Assembly (NCBI RefSeq): GCF_041146795.1
Contig: NC_135184.1
Span: forward strand, 2,753,967 to 2,817,966
Length of the DNA stretch: 64,000 nt
Direction of reading: 5' to 3'
Source of the DNA: Maylandia zebra
Lineage: Eukaryota > Chordata > Actinopteri > Cichliformes > Cichlidae
The translations under genes were made by a program, and so were the position numbers. The stretch's first letter is position 1. The number at the start of each line of letters is the position of its first letter. The notes under the pieces are model-generated. The model ran no database searches and was not told the origin of the DNA. It saw nothing but the letters and a program-made list of their open reading frames with translations. This document shows, one piece after another, positions 31,882 through 44,500 of this stretch.

Positions 31882-34800
31882 TTAGACGTAAGCTTTGGCA
31901 TCTGGTTCTGATTTGGCTGTGGGCGTGTACACCTTCTGTGGTGCATTTCCATAATAACCGCTGCAAAACAAGAAATACAAAGTCAGACAGATTCTCAAAG
32001 CAGCAACATCCCCAGACTGGAACAACTGAAAATGTCAAGAGTTCAACAATAGAAAGTAACGAGTGCGTGTTTACCTTTTCTTCACCGACGCTCTCTTACA
32101 CGCCGAGCAGAGAAAAGCTCCGCCCAGCATGGCCAGACAGGCTCCAGCCCATCCCATGTAGAGGCCGGTGCCGAGCTCGAACCTGGAAATGACGTGACAA
32201 TTATTAACAGACAGAAATCAGCTTAAACTTAAGTTTCAGGCAGAAAATGCTCAGATTTACTTGTTTTACTTACATTTAAAATGCAAAAAAGATCAAATAT
32301 AACAAAACAAAATCAGATTAAATTAACATTTAAAGCATGTCATATTAGTTTATAGCATCAAAAACAAATTTATTAATGGAGGAATTAAAAATAGTTATCA
32401 TTAAAAGGACTCAGCTGTCCCTTAATGGCAATCATCTTTTCTTTTTAACTCTGGTATTTCTCATGAGATCAAAATTCAGCATCTGTGTGGTGAACGTACT
32501 TCATTCCACCGTAGAACGGATCATTGAAGTCATTAACCACTCTGGCTGCGTACCAGGAAGCAGCTACCAGGCAGCAAAGACCTGCAGACACAAGCACAAA
32601 GTATTACAGCCTCACTTCCTTTCTTTCTTATTCTCTTTCCACCACCTGTGAGTGCACTCACAGCATCGCATCACCAGTTCTTACTAAAAAATGTTTCTGT
32701 TTCACTTTACTTTTGTTTCGTTTCCACCACACAGCATGTATATAGTTTGTACTTTCAATGTCTTTTTATTATTTTTATACCTCTGACTCAACACTTCCTA
32801 CAAATATAACATTCAATAAACACTCAGTTTACCTCTTTTAAATTTGAGTTTGATGAGTGTTTTATTGTAGGCTCTTCACTTTGCCATATGGAAGACTGTA
32901 AGGTGACAGTTCCTACGTTTAATTGGTGTTATATAAAAAAAACACAAACGTGAATCAATAAACTTTAACTACACAAGAGAGGAAAAAGAGGAAGGAGCTT
33001 GGCTTTAATCCTGGGAGAGAACCAAGCATGAAAAGATCATCTCATGCTGCAAAAAACATTTGTGGTTTAAGCCTACACGGGGATCGTATGAGGGCCTCCA
33101 CGTGTCTGTGTTACTCACTCCTTTTTATTTTGGTCCTTTTCTTAATGCATTATCTAATAAATAGCACGGTGCACTTAGTTATACTGACAGGTCTTCCAAA
33201 AAGTCTGTGCTCCAGTTTTACTGAGTAAAACTCTAGGATCTAACTTGTGTATTATTCAGCACTAATCTGCAAATATCTGCTTAGTTGGAGAACAACATGG
33301 AGAGAAATGCTCCAGGTTTGCAGACTGTACAAACACGTCATGTCAGTTTTGCTCATGCAGAAGTTTGTAATCATTTCTTTGATATATCTGTAAATTCATT
33401 CAGTAAACAAATGAAGAAAGTTCACTGAAATAAAAGAAAGGAAGAAGAGCAAAAAACTTGCAGAGCTTCCAACTTCCAGCATCTGTAATACATCAATATA
33501 TAACAATCCACAATAACTCTGTTGTGGAGCTTGGAAAGAAAAGCGTCTGGACTTAAACAGGCCCAGACGCTTTTCCTTCCAAGCTCCTTAGACAATCTAC
33601 AACAACACTGAATGCAAAAATATCCAAATATCTAAAACTTATGATAGTATTTTGTAGTAAATTTCTACTGAGTGTCTTAATAATAGAAAATCAATTAACC
33701 TTTTCTTGACTTTCCCTTCAGACAAAGTTTTCTGTGTTAGTGTTTGTAGCATGTGAAGTGACAGAGATGAACCATCACACTCACCGGCCAGGATGCTCAG
33801 GATTCCTCCAATGGTGGCGATCTTGGCCTTGGATTGTTCAGTCTTTGAGCCGATCTTGATGCACTTGAGTCCAAGCAGAGCGACAATCATGGAGCCGAGG
33901 CCGAACAGCAGACAGATGATCATCAGGGCACGACAGGCCTGTACATGGACTGCAGACACAGAAAGAAGTCATTAATTATTGTTTACATACTTACTCGGGG
34001 TTTATGGGTAATTCTGTAATTCACATAGAAACAGAGCCTCTGCAGCCCTGTTCATGGAAAACACACCCAGCAATTTACAAATAGATGATCAGTTTTGCTT
34101 AAACACAAAGAAACTGAGTGCTTGATGGGAACTCTTTGATTTTCAGTGACAGGTTTGTCCTTTGAGTTCTTTCTGTTCATCCCCCTGTTTTTACCTATTG
34201 TGCTGTGTGACAAAACCTGATCTAGACTCGTTGGAATCAATAAATAATTTATTCTGAAACCTGTTTTTTTGTTTTATTTTATATGTGAACATAGTTTTCA
34301 TGCAAAACAAAGTGAGGTGAGCTGTAATGAAACTTTAAATGTCAAAAAGAACGAAAAATACTCCAGCCGGTGACATAAATCCCAGTAAAACCAGTCCTAA
34401 CTTCCCTTGACTCTTTATTTTAAATGTAATATAAAACAAACAGGGAAATAACTACCTGTGCAAAGGTAAAAATATATATATATATAAATATATAACCACC
34501 TGTTACTGTAAAACTCATTTATATGTTTACATCTTTATTAAACGTTTATTAAAAATACACAAAAGCTAAACTGTTTAAGGAAAAGGAGGAACTGGCTGTA
34601 ACATTAGGTGTGTATTTGTGTGTTTTACAGCTGCTGCAGTCATTTATTAACCAGATGACCTCTGCTGATCATTAGAAACAACTACCACACCTCTTTATGA
34701 GCTTCAGGGAATTTCAGGAGCAATGGTAGGTAAGCTGGTAGGAGTCATACCGAGTAATAATGATGATGATGAGTTTGGTTTCAACAGCCACTTAAACTCA

Positions 34801-35993
34801 GACAGGTACATAAATATATGTCACTAAACACCTTTATAACACCAGTTATATGGACAAGCTTTCTAAAGAAGTTCAAAACTCTCAAAAATTGTAACTTTGA
34901 ATCTTTTATACTGGAGTATTTCATTAGAGCCTCAATTGCAGGAGGAAACCTGGCGTCTCTTTACATCTTTATCACTATGTAGGAAAAAGTGTCGAGAGGT
35001 TTGATGAGTTTTAAAAATACAAAAACCATCAAAAATAAGCCTCCAGTCTGCTTTTATAGATAAACCTGCTGAACCCACATTAAAGTCCAAGTAAAGTAAA
35101 GAATGAAGAAACATACTGAGCTGTTTGTTTGGGGTTTTTATCCTTCTTCTCAGAGAAGTTTCTTTGTTTCTGCCCATTTTGCTTTCAACAGAGAAAACTC
35201 AAAATGGCGTCCAAAAACTATCCTTGTATAACAATTACTGAGAAAAAGTCAACCTAACACAATCCAATAATAACCTTTATTGATCAAGCTAAGATTTTTC
35301 TGAAGACTTGGCAACTTTATAACAAACATTTTAATAAGTATCTATTTTCATTTTTACTTTAGGCGGGAAACACCGTCAGCAACCTTTGGACGACAAATTC
35401 TGAAATGCTGCCACGCGACATGCTGGCCTATTTTCTAAACAGCCAGTATGACAAGGTTTCAAAGAGCTTTACAAAGATACGACACCTGTATAGCTTTATG
35501 AGAGATGGAAACTAAACTGTTTGTCTGGTGGGGCCTAAAAGCTCTGACCACATCCTGTTTCCTGGGTCACGATTGGTCAACAGTTTAACAAGTTTTTTTA
35601 TTCTGTTTGCTCAGTCATCTCCTGTTCTGCTTTTCATAGACACTAATGCTGCTTTTAAAGCAAAATATAATGATGTCATAAAATAACATTATTTTGTTAT
35701 CAGGTTTGATCAGAGTGTCTGACATCAACTCTCGGCTTGAGATAAGTAACAGGAGGACTTGAGTGTCTGGTCTTACCGGGGAGGGCCAGCATCGATTCAA
35801 AGTCCCGGCATTCGGCGATTCCCGCGCTGTTCTCAGCACAGGCGTGCCACAAGTTTTCAAACTGCCTCTGAGAGATGATCACGCTGCCGGACACGGTGGA
35901 AACCTTCCAGTAGTCGTTAACCAGCGCCGCACCGTTAACCAGCCAGCTGATTATGCACATGATGAACCCGACCGCTTCCACTGCCGTCGACAT
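31882..35993 (-). CDS. cldn15: Claudin-15-like tight-junction protein
   Basis: Coding exons in gene order: 35993-35777, 33949-33785, 32581-32500, 32182-32075, 31960-31882; all have GT-AG borders and the 651 bases close to 216 residues plus stop. The product has four membrane segments, the claudin signature W29, N47-L48-W49, C52 and C62 in the first loop, and a C-terminal AYV that fits PDZ binding (ZO proteins). SMLALP then HVQACRALMI, and FYGGMKFELGTGLYMGW, are closest to claudin-15. Claudin-15 forms cation-permeable paracellular pores in gut epithelium. Charged positions 46 (E) and 64 (D) are kept, while position 55 is N with E54 beside it. Start choice: ATG at 35993 is the first in frame. 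Fish have several cldn15-like paralogues, so the exact orthologue is open. Confidence 0.88.
33535..33592. repeat. Short near-perfect hairpin in claudin intron
   Basis: GGAGCTTGGAAAGAAAAGCG pairs with CGCTTTTCCTTCCAAGCTCC across a short loop. The stem sequence is related to the dispersed repeat near 17215. It is probably a rearranged repeat and not an RNA gene. Confidence 0.6.
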
Positions 35994-36079
35994 GATTACA
36001 GATGTTTCCACAAAAATTACTTAAAAAAAACCACAGCAACTCTCCCCAAAAAATCCAGCGACCACAAATAGCCTAACAA

Positions 36080-39000
36080 CAGCAACGTTCACAAGAACAT
36101 TAACAGGGAGTAACTCTGTGTCCTCTAAGCTGAAGCCTTCAGGTAGTCAGGAACAGACTGGAGGTGGTGGAGGCTCTGGTGTCGCTCTTTCAGTTATGTC
36201 CTGTTAATCTGGCATCTGGTGCTCCAGCACAGGGACTTTACTCTAACAGGGGCCATAAACTGCAGGGCCACTCCTTCTGTTTCCCCCTGACCACACACCA
36301 ATCGATGACAATGATAGATAATGTAGTCGAGTCTTCAGCCACACCTGAGTCACAATGATCCACAGGTTTTTATTATTTTGAGAGGGTTTGTGTTCTGCAG
36401 AGGACACTGGGTATTCTTACTTGGGTCCTGGAGCTTTCGATTATTTTCTTTTTCTTTAAAATGCAAAAAGTTGTGGATGAGTTGCGGCGACGTTGCACAG
36501 CTTACAATATTGGAGGTTATTTTATTAGCAGATCACATGTAGGGTAATCTGGTTCTTTACAAGCATATTTTAAAATTAATTGATAAACTGCTGCTGTGAG
36601 CGTGCCACAGGAAATAGAAATGTAGAAATGATCCAGCATTTTGTACTTTCAGTTTGCTCATCTGGATGTCAGTTTGTTTTTTAATGAGTTTTGTTTTGAT
36701 GCTTTATTAGTAACACAAGTTTTACAAGATAAAATATATCAGTAAATATCCTATTTGTGAATTTTGAGGTATCTCAGAGGAGACGTTTGCTAATGTTAAA
36801 TGACAGGAAACATTCAGCATCATCATGCTAGAAAAGCTCAGCCGCAGATCAGTAATGGAGCCACAGGCTAAATGTGCCAACCTCACATTAGCACCTTCAG
36901 AAGATTTCTGGCACAGGAAGGTTTCTCACTAAATCCAAATACTCTACAGAAAAACACACCTCTGGGTTGGTCAACAAAAATATTCCAGTGCTGGAGTTGT
37001 TTTCATTATGCAAGCGAGTGATACTGATACTGACATTTCTATGGGAGAGGGCGTTTACTGCATACAATACATAATCGTTATAATTACATTTAGAATTATA
37101 TAAATATATATTATATAAGATGAATGGTTGTTAGTTATGGCTGTAATGCACAAACCTTACATACATGTCATAAATTTAAAACTATTTTTTATACTTAAAT
37201 TTATTTTTATTTATTTAAATAATTGCTGAATAATTTTTTCACCCCTTTTTCAGCCTCGACTAACAGATTCAGTGTTCATATTATCAGTAATCACAGATCT
37301 GTGTCCAATTTAAAATTCCAGTCAAAGAATTTCAATAAAGAAGTGAAATAAAGAAAGTGAGACTGAGTGAAGTCAGTTATCGAGCAGCTGTTATTGCTTT
37401 GAAACCGAGTTCCCCACATGCCTGCTCAACATCACCTCCACCAGTTGTTTTACTGTGTGGCTCTGACCTAACCTGTGCTGGAGGGAAGTGAAACTACGCC
37501 ACTTCATCTGTTCTAAAAATCCTTCACCACACTGAACCCTAAACTGAAGTTCATACTTCACATACTTCATCAGTAAAGCAGGTGCTCTCTGGTTTCTGGA
37601 CGATGAGAACAGGAGAGGAACAGAAACGTCCAAATAAAGAAGTCCTGGTTGCACTGCTGAGTCAGCTAAACAAGAGAAGTGTACCAGTGTCGCCTGCCGT
37701 GCCTACTAATGACATAATCTTCACTGAAACCATCGTGAGCCACCAGAAATATTATTCTGTATATTTCTTTAACATTGAATTTGCTAATCTTCCTGATTAA
37801 ACATATTTTGTAACATAACTACATGAGAAAGCAATAGAAACATACTTGATGCAATTAGTTTTGAAAGGTTTGTGTGTGAGTCATACGTGCTGATTTCAGG
37901 CTGCAGATGGCAGGTTAGCAGGTTGTATGAGATGCTCGAGGTTTTATAGTTTTATGGTTGACAACAGTTAATATTTGATCGTCATGAGAGTCCAAAGTCT
38001 GACTTTTATGGTCTTTGTATCACCAGAGAGAAAAGAGACTGGCAAAAACAAACAGGTAAATCACGAACATGGTGCACAACATTTAACATAAGGGAAAAAA
38101 CTGTTACACACCCAGATACACGCATTGAATGTCCTTATTTTTAAATGAACAATAACATTTACAGAAGTTGCATTTACAGTTAAATGGACATCTATGCAAA
38201 ACCGCTCCTGCTGTCAAGAAGCAGGTCAGCTTATCAGTTCTTCAGTTTGTAAAGCTCTTATTCATCTCCTTTTTCTGCCCTTCCTTGGCCATGATGCTCT
38301 ATATCTCAACTCGTCACACAGTGTACAAAAAGTTAATCACATTTTAATGCGTTTCATGCACGAGAACCATTTTTCAACATGCACTGAAGCCCCTCAGCAC
38401 GTCGAAGACACGCCATGAGACAACAGCCTGTGATACAGTTTCAGACAACTAATGACACCACATCAGGTCTAACTGCAAATGCACAACATCACAGGGATAA
38501 AGTCCAATCCAAACTACAACCACGGGACAGTTATTAAAATGAATGTATGAGAGGAGCGCCCGACTGTACATTCAGCCTTAATCATTAATTAGTAGTTTTA
38601 AACACTTATAACGGTATTTTGAAAAGAATGAATAAGTCACAACAAAGTCACCATATTATTTTTTTTTAAAGGCCTTTGAAGAAAATTAAATTGGTGTGAT
38701 TTAGAAATATGATCACTCGACAATAAAACAAAGCTCGTATGACTCGTGACCTACATTTCCAGTGCTTTTGCGCCTTCCTGCCTGTGGGTGGTGCTGTTCA
38801 TCCAGTTCTTTGTTTTAAGTTATCCGAGCTCTAAGCTGCAGTCACCAAATCCAAACAGACGATTCTGTGAGCAAATGTTTTGGCTCTGAAAGAACAAGAT
38901 GAGCAGCTGTGTAAATATTGCAGATGTCTTCTTTAAAACCCTGCAGGGCTGTGAAGCATCTTCATTTGTGCTTTTTGTTTTTTGTTTTGGCTTCAGCATT

Positions 39001-40000
39001 TGTTTCTTCTTCAGTCACCTTTCCTCACTCATCATGTGGTTGTACACCTCTCTGCATTCAATCAGTAGTTATTATTCATCTCTGGCTTTCTACTGCAGCA
39101 TGTCTTTTGTCCCGCCTTCCTCCCCTCACCCCCAACCAGTTGCAGCAGATGGCCGCCCCTCCCTGAGCCTGGTGCTGCTGGAGGTCTTGTTTTGGGGGGG
39201 TTGAGTAGTTTTTCATGTACACAGCTTTTACTTGGTTCATATTTGTCACACAGATTTGAATATTAGACAATGATACCTCGAGTAAATCAAAGTACAGCAT
39301 TTCCAGAGATATCCAGACCTACTTGGCCCTTTGTCGCCACCGTTATGTTGCCACTATCCCTCATTAGCTCCTGTGTGTATTTAAAGGCTTCAGTTTGGCT
39401 GTGCTCTTTGATTGTGTTGTGTTGTCTTCTGCTTGTTTGACTCCCTGCATGTGTCTCTTTGCATTTTTATCTATTTGCATTTTTGGTCTCTGCTTTGGAT
39501 TCATGCTCAGGCTTGCTTCTTATTGGCTGGACTTCAGCCTTGTCATCTTGCATTTTGGCCATAACTCTTTTAGTGTGTCCCCCTCTGCACACCACCAGAC
39601 GCTGAGGTGACACAGCATCTGGATGAAGTGAACGAGTGGATAAAATGTATTCCAGGAGAGATTAGGATTCCCTCTGCTGAAGCTGAAAACGAGTGCTTGT
39701 TATCACTTTAGCCCAGATTCTATCTGAGGATGTTACTTAAAGGAACCATTCATTTCTAAAATGCTGCTGTCAGGGCTGCTTATCTGCTTACTCACTATGT
39801 GGACTGAACAGAAAATAAGATCATGATGTACATTTAAAATCTGATCTCAGAAACCGGCTGGTGTGTCAATCAGACACTTGTTTGCACTGGACAAGCAGCA
39901 CTATGTACTGACCGTGTTAATACTGATAACAAACAGCGTTGATGATCTTTGTTTGTGTTACAGAAGCTCAACAGCCGTGTTATGAGTTAAGCCAGTAATT
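36080..40000. other. Intergenic region between claudin-15-like and IL20RB-like genes
   Basis: No supported exon, RNA gene or bounded element. Sequence is AT-rich with scattered short open frames that lack domain or splice support. It contains the divergent upstream regions of both flanking genes. Confidence 0.45.
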
Positions 40001-40393
40001 TACTGTTGACAGCTGTGCGCCTTGAGGGAAATCATAACAGGTCAGACCGGATCTCCTGCCCCAAATACACCCTCAGCATCCGGACACACTAGCTCCTCTC
40101 TGCAGGTCAGAGAAGAGCCGAGTTACAGAGAGACGAAAGACGCTTCTTACGAGTTTGAAAGAGGAGTTTGGCAGAAAGACGATAGACGAACTGAAACCTG
40201 TGATTTCACTGTGATCTTCCAATTGTCTTCAAGACCTGAGTGAGCACAGAAGGATCTGGGTTATTTTGACAGAGATCTGGATTTTTAATCTCATATTAAC
40301 GATCCGCCTGTGTGCAGGTACCTGCTCAGATTTGGCTATGAAGGAACCGACGGGCTCATTTCTCCCTCTGGTCTGGAGATAAGTGCTGCAGTC

Positions 40394-40633
40394 ATGACTG
40401 TCAGTCTCCTGCTGCTGATGATGACCCTGCTGAATTTCACAAATGGTGAGTTTGCATTCAGCTGACACAGAGACCTGATTTCTGTCTGAGCCCAACACAC
40501 AATCACATGAAGGCTCTGCAGCATTAGGCGCTGTTCACACAAGATCAACTAACAGGCTGGAAAATCCTCCAGGAGGGAGTCTGGCTGCTGCTTTACCAGG
40601 ATTTCTTTTTGAATGGGATGGTTTATGGAGAGT

Positions 40634-40721
<88 letters not shown>

Positions 40722-41548
40722 ACACACAAATCTGGATACTTGATTAAAAAATTGTAGTTTATAAAACTGTTGTAGAAAACATTAAAACATTAAAAGGTTA
40801 AAAACCATATACCACTTAGGTTCTAAAGTTATAGTAGACTGTGTGCAAACACACACACATTGTTGTGATAACAGCATCATAATTACTAAGTTATTAATGG
40901 ATATGTCAACTTCATGCTTCAGCTGGAAATGATTTCACTTGCTTATAAATGTGTCTATTCTTATCTGTATTAACACAACGTGATATATTTTTAAATCTGT
41001 AGAATAAGAAGTAATTACCAGCGGAGGTCAGTCGTGTCTCTGTGACCTCCCTGTGAACCCCGTGAAGGTGCAGAAGCAGTTATGGTGTGCGCTCCACACA
41101 CACACATGAAGCAGGAGTTTGTGTGATTCTTATAGCTGCCAGCTCGAATAATAAACAGTAACTTATTTACGCTGCACAAACTTTTAACTACGACTACTTA
41201 TGTCTGTTTTTTTCTTTATTTTATTTTATTAAATTTAATATGTGGCAGAATAAAACTGAACGGAAAACTCTCCGGACTTCTGACATTATCTGATAATGTT
41301 GAAGCTGCTGTGAGCGTAACATTGCATTATGTTATAATAGCCCTGAAATGTTTTAAAGAAGCTTTCATTGAGTGTAATGGAAAGTCATAGCTTAATGCCT
41401 TTTATTGTTACATTTTAATTAGTTGAGCTGTTGTAGATGAACAAGCTCGGCTGCACCGGTGATGTCTCGGCACAACACGACTGAAGGAATCTGTGTTATC
41501 TCATGTTTGTTGAGTGAAAGCCAAGTGAGCAGTTAAAGCTATAGAGAG

Positions 41549-41582
<34 letters not shown>

Positions 41583-44500
41583 TTTATTCATAAAGAACTT
41601 TAAAACGACTGTATGCATAAATTGTATGAGTACAGATGAGTATGATTAGTCATATAAATAAATACTAAACATCAAAAATTATTGGAGGTCTTCTAGTAAA
41701 ATCTATCACAGGTGAAGAATCTGATAATTGCGTTAAAAATGCACCTAAAGGCGTCAACAGGGCAAACACAGCAGACGGATCCAGGTTCAGTCATGTAAAC
41801 AGCGAGCAGCAGTGTCACACACACGTCAGCCTAAGCCACCACAAAATTACTCAGATTTATGAGTTATTAAATAATTACAGCCCATATTCGTTTCCTCCCC
41901 CCTAAAAAATTTGGAAAATAGAAAATACGTCAGTAATACAAAAGTACACCTACACAAGAAAGTCCACTGCAGATCTTACAGTGTAAGTGGACTCTTGTAT
42001 TGCCCAATCAGACACTCGATTCTTGTACGCCACAGTCACTGAAGGAGGAACATCAGCTTCATCAGTATCCAGTCTGACATCCAGTAGATCTTAAAAATAT
42101 TAATTCAAGCCTTTTGAATAAGTGTAACTTTTACAATAGTTATTTTTTAATGTTGTTTTCATCACATCTACCAACTAATAATACAGTTAATTTGACCATA
42201 AATGAAAATGATTGAGTTTCCTTTTCTCCATTTCTTCACTGAACCCCGCTTTGAAAAGACCAACCTGCCTTATTTCCCCTCATCCTGACGTGTGTGGAGC
42301 CAATGCAGACAGTCGCTCTGTCACGTACATGCAAGCAAAGCCGAGACGAGTGTGCTTTGCTCAGAACTCATGGATGCTCCTCAAAGTACTGATCATTACT
42401 ATCCCTGTTATACCCGTGTAGAGCTGTGCACTACTCTCACCTGGGCTCAGCAAGCCAAGTGAAGTAAAAACTGACATGCATGACATTTATGAACTTTGGG
42501 GGCTTTTCTTTATTATTTTGGGCTTTTTGAAACTTTACTTAATGATAACAATTTATAATGAATGCATTTAAAAATAGATACATTTTCCAAAATGAAGAAC
42601 AAATATTATGTCTTAATGTCAAAAACCTCTATTTGTTATGCTGCAGCTGAACTGGAGTTGGTTTTACTATAATACCATTTGGTGCCAAAAGATGGTTTAG
42701 TGACTGTAGTTTAACTTGTTGCAGTGGGAGGTCAGTGGCAATAGTAACTACCAGTAAGACGGAAACACCGATAGCTTGAGCACAGTCAGTGCAGCAATGC
42801 AGCGAATATGGACGTTCAGCAAGTTATGACTCATGCTGGGCTTTAGCATCAAGTTATCGCATTTTTCTGTGCAGTATGTTTTGAGGCACACGGTTAAGGC
42901 CAGATATCTTTTTCCCAAACTAAATGAAACCAATCAGAAAACTGGAAACACAAGTGCAAAACACAAAGTGAACCTTCTGACTAATAAGTCAGTGTGTGTA
43001 ACGATGAGATGCAGGCAAACAGTATTAGATTAGATTGGGTTTATACGTGTCTGCAGCTGGAGCTTCAATTTCCTTTTTTAATATCCATCTGATGTTTTGA
43101 TTAGTCATATGTCACCAGAGGATATCAGGACGTGTTCTGCTCATATTAAATTTGACTTAATATTAAATTTTTTATGATACCTGATTTATAACATTTGATC
43201 TGACATTTTACTGTGGCTGCAGATGTTTGGACGCTACCGGCTCCTGGCAGTGTTTTCATGGAGTCTGTCGACATGAGACACATGCTGAGGTGGCCCCCCC
43301 TGCAGGCTTCATGCAACACTACACTTCTGTACTCTGTCCAGTATCAGGGGTAAGTATTGTAAAAAATGCTGATCAAATATTTGCTTACACTAGTCCCCAA
43401 CAGAACATCCATATTGAATGATCCATATTAAAAAGTCATACACAAAACAAACTGATGATGACTTTTAAAAATATGAATTTTAGTAAGAACAGTTTGGAGC
43501 TCAAAGTCAACCTCATCCTGTAGCTCAATACAGAGAGATCACTTTGAAGAATTGAAACATGGTTTATTGAGGCAGAGTTTGGGGATTAGACTCCGATGAG
43601 ACATCACGGCAGTCAGAATTCCACGGTGAGAGGATTTAGGACAGGACGCCGCAGAGTGTAGATGCAGGTGGTGGTGAAGATGAAGACTGAGGCTTGGATG
43701 GAGCTCTGACTGAGGTGTCTGTGAGGTGGAGATGGAGAGGAGGTGGGTTGAATGAATGAAGGCCTAAAAGCGGGACTGAGAGCACAGATTTAAACTACGC
43801 AGAGTAGAGGCTGATTGAACATAAAGGCGAGCAAGAAGACTGGACTAGAACAACGACCTCAGTGTTGAGACTGAGAGCCGACAAACAAACAGCACCGACT
43901 CTCGTGTCTTTGCTGCAAACTGACAAACACAGAAATGACCAACAGGGTTTATTGCATGTTTGTATTTGTATACAACGACAGCTAAAACTAAGTGATCCTG
44001 ACAGGGAGACATTGTTCTTGATGTAATTCTAACCATGTGACCTAAAACAACAGGAGCAAAGAATGATCAGCAGGTACGTCTGTGTTCATAGCTGGACGGA
44101 AGTGTTTTTGCTTAGTGCTTTATTCTAGTTATTACAGCCTCAGTTTGTTCTAAGTCACCTGAGTGTAAGCCACAAAGATTACAGCTGTTCAGTCAGTAAC
44201 AGTTTCATAACTGAGAGAATTTCAGTGTCTTTTCTCACTGCAACACAAGAGAGACGTCTAAAAACCACCTTTAAATTAAGGAGTAAATAACTTCCAACAA
44301 ATCACTAACAGTGAGATCATAAGACCTGTTCGAAAAACTCTCACCTGTGGTTCCACCCTCTTTTTCTGCTTTGGAGGCGTAGCAGCAGTGTAAGACCTGG
44401 CTATGGGTGTAAGGCTCGGGTATGGGTGTATGCACTCCAACAGTGAAAGCACACAGATGCATGCAGATGCAATGATGTTTATAAAGTTTTACAACCATAA

